A DNA stretch of 64,000 nt from Anaerolineae bacterium (lineage in GTDB: Bacteria; Chloroflexota; Anaerolineae; Aggregatilineales; Phototrophicaceae): positions 1 through 64,000 of the forward strand of contig JAJEBK010000014.1 in assembly GCA_022823945.1 (NCBI GenBank), written 5' to 3'. The notes under the pieces were generated by a model. The model had not been told where the DNA came from, made no database searches, and saw only the letters and a list, made by a program, of their open reading frames with translations. This document shows positions 9,701-18,807 of this stretch, piece after piece; the first letter of the stretch is position 1, and each line of letters opens with the position of its first letter. Both the position numbers and the translations under genes were made by a program.

Positions 9701-9823
9701 GCCGATTCACAATGGAATCTGCGATTGCCCTGCCCGACGAGGCAGCCCGCTTGAATTCGCGCGCCTGCGCTCGCATAATCTGAATTGGTGACCGATCTTC
9801 ACAAACCCGGCATTCACTGTTCT

Positions 9824-10237
9824 ATGACTGCTTGCGCGCTGCCAACCCGACTGCTGCTCTTGTGCTCGCTGTGGCTGGGCGCATGCAATCTCGCCACGCC
9901 CACGCCCACACCCCTGCCCAGCCCGACCCCGGCGCTGCCCCAGGCGCAGATTCTCTTCCCCGCGCACAATCAGCAAGTGATAGAAGGGCTTGTATTTGAT
10001 ATTGATATCCTGGCGCGAGACCCTGTGCAGGGCATCGCTCGCATCGAGCTGCATGTGGATGGCGAGCTGGCGCAGACCATTGAAAGCGAGGCGGGCGCGC
10101 TCAACGAATTCCGCGTAACCATGAACTGGTTTGCCAAAGGCATCGGCTGGCACAAGTTTGCGGCGGTGGCCTACCGTCCCGATGGCGAGAAGAGCAACCC
10201 GGCCATCATCGCTCTGGAAGTGGTGCACGCGCCATGA
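9824..10237 (+). CDS. Lipoprotein with Ig-like (Big_7-type) domain
   Basis: LLLLCSLWLGAC lipobox, TPTPTPLPSPTP linker, ILFPAHNQQVIEGLVFDIDILARDPVQGIARIELHVDG Ig-like pattern. Confidence 0.7.
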   Translation: MTACALPTRLLLLCSLWLGACNLATPTPTPLPSPTPALPQAQILFPAHNQQVIEGLVFDIDILARDPVQGIARIELHVDGELAQTIESEAGALNEFRVTMNWFAKGIGWHKFAAVAYRPDGEKSNPAIIALEVVHAP

Positions 10238-10314
10238 GGCAGCTCGCGGCAATTGGACGACCTGCCCGGATACGATAAACTTGGCAATCAAGAAGAAGCT
10301 CGGGGATTGCCGGC

Positions 10315-11814
10315 ATGAATATCGAACTCCGCCATATTGACAAGCGCTTCGGCGCTGTGCATGCCAACAACGACATCAATCTGCGCTTCGTGCAGGGGCG
10401 CATCGTCGGCATTCTCGGTGAAAATGGCGCGGGAAAGTCCACCCTGATGAAGATCCTCAGCGGCTTCCAGCCAGCCGACTCGGGCGCGATATTGATCGAC
10501 GGGCGCGCAATCGACTACACCGGTCCCATCGCCGCCATCGCCAACGGCATCGGCATGCTGCAGCAAGACCCGCTGGATGTCGGCGCGTTCACTGTGCTGG
10601 AGAATTTCATCTATGGCAGTGGCGTTGGCCTCAACCTGCAGCGCGCGCAAGCCGAGGCGCGGCTGGGCGAGTTGAGTGGGCGCTTCGGCTTTGCGCTCGA
10701 CCCGCACCAGCCTATCGACAACCTGCTCATCGCCCAGCGTCAGCAACTGGAGATCGTGCGTCTGCTGGCTTTGGGCGTGCGCACGCTGATTCTGGACGAA
10801 CCGACCACCGGCATTTCCGCCGAACAAAAAGAAGTGCTTTTCAACGCCTTGCGTCAGCTATCGCATGAAGACGGCATGATCGTGCTGTTGGTATCGCACA
10901 AGCTGGAAGATGTCATCGATTTATGCGACGAGGTGGTGGTGTTGCGGGCGGGCTGTATGGTCGGCAGGCTGGATATGCCAGCCAGCCAAGACCTGAACAG
11001 CGCTATCATCGCCAAAACAAAGCGGCAACTGGTGACCATGATGTTTGGCGAAGCGCTGGATGCGCAGAGTCGCCCGCATTATGAATTGGACGCGCCGGTG
11101 TTGGTGACGCGCGAGCTGGTGGCGCAGGACCTGCGGCTGGATATGCAGCCAATATCACTGACCGCGCGCGCTGGCGAAGTGATCGGGCTGGCTGGGCTGG
11201 GCGGCAGCGGACAAGAGTTGTTCATGCGCGCCTGCGCTCGTCTGGAGCGAGTCGCCGGCGGTTCGCTGGAATTCGCCGGGCGCGATATCCTGGGCGCGAG
11301 TTATCGACAACTGTTTCGGCGCGGGCTGGTGTTTGGCGCGGCCGGGCGGCTGGAAGAAGGGTTGATCGCCGGCTTGACGTTGACCGAGCACACAGCGCTG
11401 GTAGCCGACGATAATCTGCAAATCGACTGGAAAGCCATGCGCAAGCAGACCGCCGCGCGCATCGAGCAGTATCGCGTCAAGGGCAGCGCCGACGATAACA
11501 TCGAACAGCTTTCTGGCGGCAATCAGCAGCGGGTTCTGGTCGGACTGCTGCCAGACGCCCCCAAATTGCTGATCATCGAGCAGCCGACGCGCGGGCTGGA
11601 TGTCGATTCGGCGCGCTGGATCTGGACGCAGCTGCTGGAGCGCGGGCGGCGCGGCGCGGCCATCCTGTTTAGTTCCGACGAGCTGGAAGAACTGGTCACC
11701 TACAGCGACCGCATCATTGTGTTCTTCGCCGGGCGCGTGCACGAAGTCGCCGATGTATCCGCGACCAGCATTGACGAACTGGGCTATCTCATCGGCGGCG
11801 AATTCCCCGCATAG
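10315..11814 (+). CDS. ABC transporter, duplicated ATP-binding protein (nucleoside/BmpA-type)
   Basis: Two ABC cassettes; GENGAGKSTLMKIL Walker A, LLVSHKLEDV, second signature QLSGGNQQRVLVGLLPD; permeases of the matching type lie at 15224 and 16408. Confidence 0.9.
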   Translation: MNIELRHIDKRFGAVHANNDINLRFVQGRIVGILGENGAGKSTLMKILSGFQPADSGAILIDGRAIDYTGPIAAIANGIGMLQQDPLDVGAFTVLENFIYGSGVGLNLQRAQAEARLGELSGRFGFALDPHQPIDNLLIAQRQQLEIVRLLALGVRTLILDEPTTGISAEQKEVLFNALRQLSHEDGMIVLLVSHKLEDVIDLCDEVVVLRAGCMVGRLDMPASQDLNSAIIAKTKRQLVTMMFGEALDAQSRPHYELDAPVLVTRELVAQDLRLDMQPISLTARAGEVIGLAGLGGSGQELFMRACARLERVAGGSLEFAGRDILGASYRQLFRRGLVFGAAGRLEEGLIAGLTLTEHTALVADDNLQIDWKAMRKQTAARIEQYRVKGSADDNIEQLSGGNQQRVLVGLLPDAPKLLIIEQPTRGLDVDSARWIWTQLLERGRRGAAILFSSDELEELVTYSDRIIVFFAGRVHEVADVSATSIDELGYLIGGEFPA

Positions 11815-11831
11815 GTCCCCTGGCGCGGCTT

Positions 11832-11950
11832 GTTGCCCCCATCCCCCACAGCCCCTTGCCCCCAGAACGAGGGAAGGGGAGTTTTCCCTCATATTCGCAG
11901 GTACTGAAGCCCTCCCTCATTTTGGGGGAGGGGTTTGGGGTGGGGGCTCT
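11832..11950. repeat. Family A palindromic repeat (two-arm)
   Basis: CCCCCATCCCCCACAGCCCCTTGCCCCCAGAACGAGGGAAGGGG...CCCTCCCTCATTTTGGGGGAGGGGTTTGGGGTGGGGG. Confidence 0.85.
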
Positions 11951-12094
11951 CATATCCACACAACTTGACACACAACCAAGCAAGCCGCTTCTGGCGACAA
12001 GCGTCCCATTTTGTACTATCATATCTGCGCGTGGCGTTGCCAGCACAATCAGACGCCGCGCGCATAGCTGTGCCACTTGCCAGGAGAGCAGCCG

Positions 12095-13183
12095 ATGCCC
12101 CTCAGCGACAAACACACCGAAACCAAGACCTACGATGACATCCTCAATGCCGGGCCGCCGTTGAATCAACTCGCCAAAGAATTCGTCACGCCCAACAAGC
12201 TCTTCTTCGTTCGCAACCATACCTGGATCCCGCACTTCCAGCTGGAAAGCTATCGGCTGCGCGTACACGGCCTGGTCACCCGCGAGCTGTCGCTGAGCCT
12301 GGACGAGATCAAGCGCGACTTTGAGCGGCATGCGCTGACGGCGACCCTGCAATGCGCGGGCAATCGGCGCGAGGAAATGGTCAGTTACAAGCCCATCGAC
12401 GATCAGCTGGCTTGGGGCATCGAAGCCATCGGCACGGCGGAATGGGCGGGGGCGCGGCTGGGCGATGTGCTTTGCGCCGCTGGCATCAGCAGCGAAGAAG
12501 CCGCTCATGTCGCTTTCCTGGGCTTGGACGAGATCCTGCACGATCATGCAAACGAGGCGTATGGCGGGTCGATCGCTTTGGACAAAGCGCTGGCTTGCGA
12601 GGTGCTGCTGGCTTATGAGATGAATGGCGAAGACCTGCCGCTGGCGCATGGCTGCCCCTTGCGCGTGGTGGTGCCGGGCTACATCGGCGCGCGCAGCGTC
12701 AAATGGCTGAGCGAAATCTGCGTGCAAGCCGAGCAAAGCGACAACCACTTCCAGCAGGTCGGCTACAAGCTGTTTCCGCCGCACATCACACTGGACAATG
12801 TCGACTATGCCGATGGCATGCCGCTCACGAAGCTGCCGGTCAATTCGGTCATCGTGCGTCCGCAGGCTGGCAGCCAGTTACAGGCGGGCAAAGTCGTCGT
12901 GGAAGGCTATGCCATGAGCGATGGCGAGCACGAAATCACCTGGGTGAGCGTGTCGGCGGATGGCGGCGAAACCTGGCAGCGGGCGGACTTCACCCACGAG
13001 CCGCGGCTGTGGAGCTGGCAGTTGTGGCGGGCGGAGTTCGAGCTGCCGCCGGGCGAACACGAGATGGTCGTTCGGGCTTGGGATAGCGCCGCCAACAGCC
13101 AGCCGGAGACGATCGCCAGCGTGTGGAACTTCAAGGGTTATGTCAACAACGCCTGGCATCGGCTGCGGGTCGTGGTGGCGTAG
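12095..13183 (+). CDS. Sulfite oxidase-like molybdopterin-dependent oxidoreductase
   Basis: LQCAGNRREEM Moco-binding motif, GCPLRVVVPGYIGARSVKWL, C-terminal dimerisation domain (VSVSADGGETW). Confidence 0.9.
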   Translation: MPLSDKHTETKTYDDILNAGPPLNQLAKEFVTPNKLFFVRNHTWIPHFQLESYRLRVHGLVTRELSLSLDEIKRDFERHALTATLQCAGNRREEMVSYKPIDDQLAWGIEAIGTAEWAGARLGDVLCAAGISSEEAAHVAFLGLDEILHDHANEAYGGSIALDKALACEVLLAYEMNGEDLPLAHGCPLRVVVPGYIGARSVKWLSEICVQAEQSDNHFQQVGYKLFPPHITLDNVDYADGMPLTKLPVNSVIVRPQAGSQLQAGKVVVEGYAMSDGEHEITWVSVSADGGETWQRADFTHEPRLWSWQLWRAEFELPPGEHEMVVRAWDSAANSQPETIASVWNFKGYVNNAWHRLRVVVA

Positions 13184-13251
13184 GCGGACTTGGCACCATA
13201 AGTGGCGCCGCTATCATCATTGCCGCAGGTCAAGTTAATAAAGGCACAAAC

Positions 13252-14235
13252 GTGGCCACAGCCGACGACTTCTACCAGCGCGTACTCGAGAAAAACACAT
13301 TCTATTATTTTGACGAGTCTGTCGAAGAGAAATACGACGCTGGGCACATTTCCGCCTTAACGACCATCTTGCTGAATTTAAGAGAGTCTGTAACACGCGG
13401 CGGAGTTCAGCGTTCGTATTTCGACGAAGTCCTAACCAAAGAAAATGGCTTGACGGCGATTCTCGCGCTGAATGGATTGTCGCTGGAGAATCTCAAGCGG
13501 CTGACGACGGTTGCGCGAGCAGCAAACGACCCTAGTCTGAATGAATTGCTTTGCCGTAGCGACTGGAATGTGCACGACACTGGCAATCCTCGCGACATAT
13601 CCGAGTGGGGCAGCGAACGGATTGCAAAGCTGGCGCGGACAGACCGAGCTTTTAGGGCAGGATTGGTCAATCTGTTCTTTGAAGGCGCGTCAAATCCGTA
13701 TCTTCGCAGGCATTTTCCGCCATTCCATTTGAGGAAATTGAGCATTCAGAAGCTCAGCTTTAGCAGCGACGGGATCCTCGACACGCTGGTCAGATACAAG
13801 GAAGGCGGCTCTCATTCTGGACAGAAAGATACAAATGCTGACAATCAGATTTCAGCGATTCTGGATACTCTTGGTATTTCGTATGTCAGCGGCGTCGTGC
13901 TTGATCGCTTGAGCAGCACCAGCGACGACACCGACCGCACGATGGATTTCATAGTGCCCGACCAGGCAGATCCTCGAATAATCATTGAGAGCTCCTTTCA
14001 GGCCACGACCAGCTCAAACATGGGCGACAAAGCGAAGACCACAATCAGAAACGGCGAACGAATCCGCGTTCATTATCCCAGCGCACTCTTCATCGGATTT
14101 GTCGACGGGATTGGCTGGTATGTACGAAAGCGCGATCTGCGGCGTATCACTTCAGCGTTTCACGATGTCTTCACATTTCATCAAGACGAAATGGAGCGCT
14201 TTCGCAAGCTGTTGCGGGAGACTTTCGCGCTATGA
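13252..14235 (+). CDS. Type II restriction endonuclease (DpnII/MboI-like, inferred)
   Basis: GTG start; DRTMDFIVPDQADPRIIIESSFQATTSSNMGDKAKT and FIGFVDGIGWYVRKRDL; overlaps by ATGA with a DNA methyltransferase. Confidence 0.7.
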   Translation: MATADDFYQRVLEKNTFYYFDESVEEKYDAGHISALTTILLNLRESVTRGGVQRSYFDEVLTKENGLTAILALNGLSLENLKRLTTVARAANDPSLNELLCRSDWNVHDTGNPRDISEWGSERIAKLARTDRAFRAGLVNLFFEGASNPYLRRHFPPFHLRKLSIQKLSFSSDGILDTLVRYKEGGSHSGQKDTNADNQISAILDTLGISYVSGVVLDRLSSTSDDTDRTMDFIVPDQADPRIIIESSFQATTSSNMGDKAKTTIRNGERIRVHYPSALFIGFVDGIGWYVRKRDLRRITSAFHDVFTFHQDEMERFRKLLRETFAL

Positions 14236-15227
14236 CTGCCAGCCTTAACACCATTGAACACGCCGACTGCCTGGAATACCTGCGCGCGTTGCCCGACGAA
14301 AGCGTCGATGTCACTTTTGCTGACCCGCCCTTTAATCTCAAAAAGAAGTACAACGCCTATTGGGACAACCTGGATGTAACTCAGTATGTAGAATGGTGCC
14401 ACGACTGGGTGCGCGAAATGGCGCGCGTGACCAAACCAAGCGGCAGCATCTTCGTCCACAATATCCCCAAATGGCTCAGCTATTATTGCCAGATTCTCAA
14501 CGAAATCGCCGACTTCCGACACTGGATTTCGTGGGAAGCGATTGGCACGCCGCTGGGCAAAACGCTGCTGCCAACGCACTACGGCATCCTCTTTTACGCG
14601 AAAGACTACAGCCAGCTCAAGTTCTACGATGTGCGCTATCCGCATCACCGCTGCCGCAAGTGCAACACGCTGCGCAAGGACTATGGCGGCAAGAAGAAGC
14701 GACTGCATCCTTTCGGCCCGCTGGTATCGGATGTATGGACGGACTTGCATCGCATCCGCCACAGCAAACGCCGCGACAGACACCCCTGCCAGTTGCCCAT
14801 CCCGCTCATGGAACGGATTATCCTGATGAGCACGGACGAAGGCGACACCGTGCTCGACCCCTTCATGGGCACAGGCACAACCGCCGTCGCCGCTAAACGG
14901 TTGGGAAGAAACTTCATGGGCTGCGACATCGACCCGAAGTATGTGCGCATCGCCACCGACCATGTGGATGTCATCCAGCCGGCTTCGAAAATTGGCGATG
15001 TCTGGGTCAGCCTGTATCTCGACCAAGTCGCCACCATGCGCGACGCGGACTGGGATGAACTTCAGAATCACTTTGATGTGCCGCAGCCGGCGCAGGCGAT
15101 TGACACGGAATCGATCAAGTTCCGAGATGGCAAACTCAAAGCCATCGAAAACGCGGTATATTTGCAGGAACGCAAGAAGCCGACCCTATTTGAGCTTGAG
15201 AACCTGAATACCGACCAACCCCAATGA
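14232..15227 (+). CDS. DNA methyltransferase, N6_N4_Mtase (beta-class)
   Basis: DVTFADPPFNL (motif IV) N-terminal and VLDPFMGTGTTAVAAKRLGRNFMGCDID (motif I) C-terminal, HPCQLPIPLMERII. Confidence 0.9.
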   Translation: MTASLNTIEHADCLEYLRALPDESVDVTFADPPFNLKKKYNAYWDNLDVTQYVEWCHDWVREMARVTKPSGSIFVHNIPKWLSYYCQILNEIADFRHWISWEAIGTPLGKTLLPTHYGILFYAKDYSQLKFYDVRYPHHRCRKCNTLRKDYGGKKKRLHPFGPLVSDVWTDLHRIRHSKRRDRHPCQLPIPLMERIILMSTDEGDTVLDPFMGTGTTAVAAKRLGRNFMGCDIDPKYVRIATDHVDVIQPASKIGDVWVSLYLDQVATMRDADWDELQNHFDVPQPAQAIDTESIKFRDGKLKAIENAVYLQERKKPTLFELENLNTDQPQ

Positions 15228-16411
15228 CCCTCCGACACCCTACCGTCACGCGCATCGCCTTCCTGCTGCTGCCCATCGGCATATCGCTGGCGGTGGCGGC
15301 GGCGCTGGTCATCGCGGTCGGGCGCGACCCCCTGGATGTCGTGGACGCGCTGTGGCAGGGCGCTTTCAAAGACAGTCGCAAACTGGGCGGCGTCTTCAAC
15401 TTCTGGATTCCGCTCAGCCTGGTCAGCATCGGGCTGGTGGTCACTTTCCGCGCTGGTTTGTGGAATATCGGCGTGGAGGGGCAGATGATGATGGGCGCGC
15501 TTTTTGCCAGTTGGGGCGCGCAGTTCATCTTGCTGGACGAAACCCTTGCTCCGCTGCTGCATATTTTGCTGCTGTGCCTGGCGGCGCTGGGCGGCATGTT
15601 TTGGGCTTGGGTCGTGGGCGCGCTGAAGATTCGCCTGGGCGTCAACGAGATCTTCGGCGGCGTGGCTTTGAACGCGCTGGTCAATGTCATTTCGATTTAC
15701 CTGATATCCGGTCCCTGGCAGCCGCGCATCGGTGGCTCGGCGCAAGGCACAGAGCCATTCCCCAAGCCGGCTCTGCTGCCAGAATTCGCGCCGACTTTTC
15801 CGGTCAATATCTTTATGATCGCGCTGGTGGCGGTGGCTTTCGTGATCGTCTATGCCTTGCTCAACCGCACGCGCTGGGGACTGAACCTGAAGGCGGTGGG
15901 CAAAAATATGCGCTCTGCGCAGTTGCTGGGCGTGGCGACAGAACGCACCTCCATGAGCGCCTTTTTGGTCTGCGGAGCGCTGGCGGGCGTGGCGGGCAGC
16001 TATCGCGTGCTCTTCACATTTGACAACCTGCGTCCGCTGGCTTCGGGCGGCATCGGCTTTTTGGGGCTGCTGGTGGTGCTGCTGCTGAGCATCCGCTTGC
16101 TGTGGGTGCCGCTTGTCGCCTTTGCCTTCGCTGCGATATTGACGGGCAGCACCCGTTTGCAGATCGCGCCATCGCTGAAGCTGGACTCGTCGCTGGCTGG
16201 CGTGATGCAGGGCATGCTGGTGCTGTTTGTGATTTTGTTTCAAGGCGTGCGCGAGGTTTTCTTCGACCCCACCCCCGACGAAGACCCCCCATCCCCCGAC
16301 CCCTTGCCCCCACAAAGGAGGGAAGGGGAACTTGACGCAAGCGAACTCGTCAAAGACGAAAAAAGCACCCTCCCTCGTTCTGGGGGAGGGGGTTTGGGGG
16401 TGGGGGCATGA
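15224..16411 (+). CDS. ABC transporter permease (nucleoside-type), C-terminus built from a family A repeat
   Basis: Multi-TM BPD_transp_2-type protein; ATGA overlap with the methyltransferase; C-terminal TPDEDPPSPDPLPPQRREGE...LPRSGGGGLGVGA is encoded by the repeat. Confidence 0.88.
   Translation: MTLRHPTVTRIAFLLLPIGISLAVAAALVIAVGRDPLDVVDALWQGAFKDSRKLGGVFNFWIPLSLVSIGLVVTFRAGLWNIGVEGQMMMGALFASWGAQFILLDETLAPLLHILLLCLAALGGMFWAWVVGALKIRLGVNEIFGGVALNALVNVISIYLISGPWQPRIGGSAQGTEPFPKPALLPEFAPTFPVNIFMIALVAVAFVIVYALLNRTRWGLNLKAVGKNMRSAQLLGVATERTSMSAFLVCGALAGVAGSYRVLFTFDNLRPLASGGIGFLGLLVVLLLSIRLLWVPLVAFAFAAILTGSTRLQIAPSLKLDSSLAGVMQGMLVLFVILFQGVREVFFDPTPDEDPPSPDPLPPQRREGELDASELVKDEKSTLPRSGGGGLGVGA
16263..16406. 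repeat. Family A repeat inside the permease 3' end
   Basis: CCCCATCCCCCGACCCCTTGCCCCCACAAAGGAGGGAAGGGG...CCCTCCCTCGTTCTGGGGGAGGGGGTTTGGGGGTGGGGG. Confidence 0.85.
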
Positions 16412-17430
16412 ATCCCGAATTCCTCAACACCCTGGGCAGCATCGTCGGCACAGCCACTCCGCTGGTCATCGCCAGCCTGGGCGAGACGGTGACCGAGCGC
16501 GCCGGGGTGGTCAATTTGTCGCTGGATGGCAGCTTGACACTGGCGGCGGTTTTGGGCTTTGCGGCTGCCTGGACTGCGCAGGAAGCGGGCGTGCTGGATG
16601 TGCCTGGGCAGCTCGCGCTGGGCATCGCAGTAGCTATGCTGGTCGGCGCGTTGATCGCTCTGCTGATCGGCTTTTCCAGCATCAGGCTGCGGCGCGACCA
16701 GGTGGCGGTCGGCTTCGTGCTGACTCTGCTGGCAGCGGATTTGGCGCGTTTTTTGGGCGCAAACTTCACGCGCATCCCCGGTCCGCAGGTTACGCGCTAC
16801 GCCATCCCGGTTTTGTCCGACCTGCCCGTCATCGGGCCGATCCTCTTCCGCCAGAATCTGTTGGTTTATTTCAGCTATTTGCTGATGTTTGCCATTTGGT
16901 ATTGGCTCTTTCGCACCGGTGGCGGCTTGACCCTGCGTGCCATCGGCGAGCGACCAGAAGCGGCGTATGCTCGCGGCGCGCGCGTGCAACGGCTGCGATA
17001 TTGGTATACGGCGCTGGGCGGCGCATTGGTCGGCTTGGCGGGGGCGGCTTATTCGCTGAATGTCAAGCCGGGCTGGAGCAGTCCGCCGGCCATGCAGGGC
17101 GATGGCTGGATCGCGCTGGCCATCGTGATCTTCGGCGGCTGGCATCCGTTTCGCGTTGTGCTGGGTGCCTATCTGTTCGCGGCATTGCGGGCTGTTTCCA
17201 GCAATATCCAGACCAACGGCTTGTTCATCTTCGGGCAAGAAATCAGCTTCCCTTTCGTGCTGCTCAATACGCTGCCCTGGCTGCTGATGATCGTCACGCT
17301 GCTGGTGGTGAGCGGCGGCTTGACCGAACGGCTGCTGCAATACATGCCGCGCGCGGTGCAGCGACGACTGCGGGCATTCCTGCGCTCCGACCCACCCAAG
17401 GCGCTGGGCACGCGATTCGAACTGGAGTGA
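16408..17430 (+). CDS. ABC transporter permease (nucleoside-type)
   Basis: Multi-TM; ASLGETVTERAGVVNLSLDGSLTLAA is typical of this permease family. Confidence 0.9.
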   Translation: MNPEFLNTLGSIVGTATPLVIASLGETVTERAGVVNLSLDGSLTLAAVLGFAAAWTAQEAGVLDVPGQLALGIAVAMLVGALIALLIGFSSIRLRRDQVAVGFVLTLLAADLARFLGANFTRIPGPQVTRYAIPVLSDLPVIGPILFRQNLLVYFSYLLMFAIWYWLFRTGGGLTLRAIGERPEAAYARGARVQRLRYWYTALGGALVGLAGAAYSLNVKPGWSSPPAMQGDGWIALAIVIFGGWHPFRVVLGAYLFAALRAVSSNIQTNGLFIFGQEISFPFVLLNTLPWLLMIVTLLVVSGGLTERLLQYMPRAVQRRLRAFLRSDPPKALGTRFELE

Positions 17431-17447
17431 GCCACAGGCAAAATCTC

Positions 17448-17924
17448 ATGGGCAAGCGATCCAAACGCAAGCAGCGAATTCGCCCGTTGGCGCTGTGCAT
17501 CTTTCGGCGCGGCGAATTGATCCTGGTGGCGCGCGGCTTCGACAAGTCCAGCGGCGAAATGTTCTATCGTCCCATCGGCGGAAAAATTGAATTTGGCGAA
17601 CGCGGGGAGCAGGCTGTCGCGCGTGAAGTGATGGAAGAACTGGGCGTGGAAGTGGCCGATATCACCTACCTTGGCGCGCTGGAGAGCATCTTCGTCTATG
17701 AAGGCAAGCCCGGACACGAAATCGCGTTGATCTTCGACGGACGGTTCGTGGACAGGTCGCTGAATCGAGATGACGCCCTTTTAATCGGCGAGGACGATAA
17801 TGAAGCGTTGTACGAAGCCAGCTGGCGAACTTTGGACAGCTTTCGCAGTGAAGATGCGCCGCCGCTGTATCCGACCGGACTGCTGGAACTGATTGACGCC
17901 TCCCCGTCAGGACGGAGAGGGTAG
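17448..17924 (+). CDS. NUDIX hydrolase
   Basis: Nudix box GGKIEFGERGEQAVAREVMEELGVE; the 530-aa ORF starting at 16332 is in the wrong frame over the permease. Confidence 0.9.
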   Translation: MGKRSKRKQRIRPLALCIFRRGELILVARGFDKSSGEMFYRPIGGKIEFGERGEQAVAREVMEELGVEVADITYLGALESIFVYEGKPGHEIALIFDGRFVDRSLNRDDALLIGEDDNEALYEASWRTLDSFRSEDAPPLYPTGLLELIDASPSGRRG

Positions 17925-17946
17925 CCAAAGCGGGCGAGTCGCCGCC

Positions 17947-18071
17947 TCGCCCCTACGCGCGGCTGTCTTTGGGACGGAGAAGCGCGCGACCCAATGGCTC
18001 GCCCCTACGCGCGGCTGTCTTTGGGACGGAGAAGCGCGCGACCCAATGGCTCGCCCCTACGCGCGGCTGTC
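17947..18071. repeat. 52-bp tandem repeat (~2.4 copies)
   Basis: tcgcccctacgcgcggctgtctttgggacggagaagcgcgcgacccaatggc repeated with period 52; followed by G13 at 18072-18084. Confidence 0.9.
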
Positions 18072-18158
18072 GGGGGGGGGGGGGCGAGGGTGGTCAAGCC
18101 AGCGACTTGCAAATCGCTGTTATAATGCGGCTTGTCGTCAGTCTATGAGTCGAGGCAA

Positions 18159-18797
18159 ATGGACATTCGCCTGCCACTTCCGGCTGCCTTGCGACAACGG
18201 GTTCAGTACGAAACGCATTTGTGGGCGCATATCGTTTCGCTCATCATCAGTCCGCCGCTGGTTTGGACTGTGTGGGTGTTGGCGGTGACAGTGCCGCCCG
18301 CCAGCGATCGGGGCACGGCGTTGATCTTTGCCGGGCTCTTCGCGCTTTCTGTGTGCATCTTGCCCATGTGCTTCGTGGCTTATATGGTGCGCATTGGCAA
18401 GATCGGCGATATGCATATGCGCCAAAGCAGCGAGCGGTATGTCCCCTACTCCATCGCCATCGTCGCAGGTGCGCTCAATCTGCTGGTCGCGCTGCATTTT
18501 GAAGCCAGCCCGGTCATCGTGCTGGTTACACTGGTCAGCATCATCGAGTTGTCGATCATCTTGCTGGGCACTTTTTTCAGCCACATCAGCCTGCATGCCA
18601 TGGCCATCACCAGCATCGTATCAGCCACAGCCGTCGTGTACGACCTGGGCACTGCGCTGGCTTATATGCCGTTGCTGCTGCTGGTTGTGCTGGCGCGGCT
18701 GGTGCTAAAACGGCATACGCCGCTGCAGATTGTGCAAGGCACGTTGATCGGTTTGCTGACGCCGCTGGCTGTTGTGGCGGTTGTTGGGCTGCTGTAA
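18159..18797 (+). CDS. Integral membrane protein (PAP2-like, weak)
   Basis: Several TM segments; MDIRLPLPAALRQRVQYETHLWAHIVSLIISPPLVW... Confidence 0.6.
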   Translation: MDIRLPLPAALRQRVQYETHLWAHIVSLIISPPLVWTVWVLAVTVPPASDRGTALIFAGLFALSVCILPMCFVAYMVRIGKIGDMHMRQSSERYVPYSIAIVAGALNLLVALHFEASPVIVLVTLVSIIELSIILLGTFFSHISLHAMAITSIVSATAVVYDLGTALAYMPLLLLVVLARLVLKRHTPLQIVQGTLIGLLTPLAVVAVVGLL

Positions 18798-18807
18798 TCT
18801 GGGCAAA

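Larger units (their letters stand above)
7407..9726. repeat. Tandem duplication unit 2
   Basis: See unit 1. Confidence 0.8.

Noticed and set aside
15068-16315. 415-aa minus-strand ORF
   Set aside because: Antisense to the ABC permease, R/Q/H-rich shadow ORF.
16332-17924. 530-aa plus-strand ORF as one gene
   Set aside because: Only the NUDIX portion from 17448 is real; the upstream part is an out-of-frame read of the permease gene.
17947-18071. Possible CRISPR array
   Set aside because: Direct tandem repeat with no unique spacers; period 52 with continuous identity.
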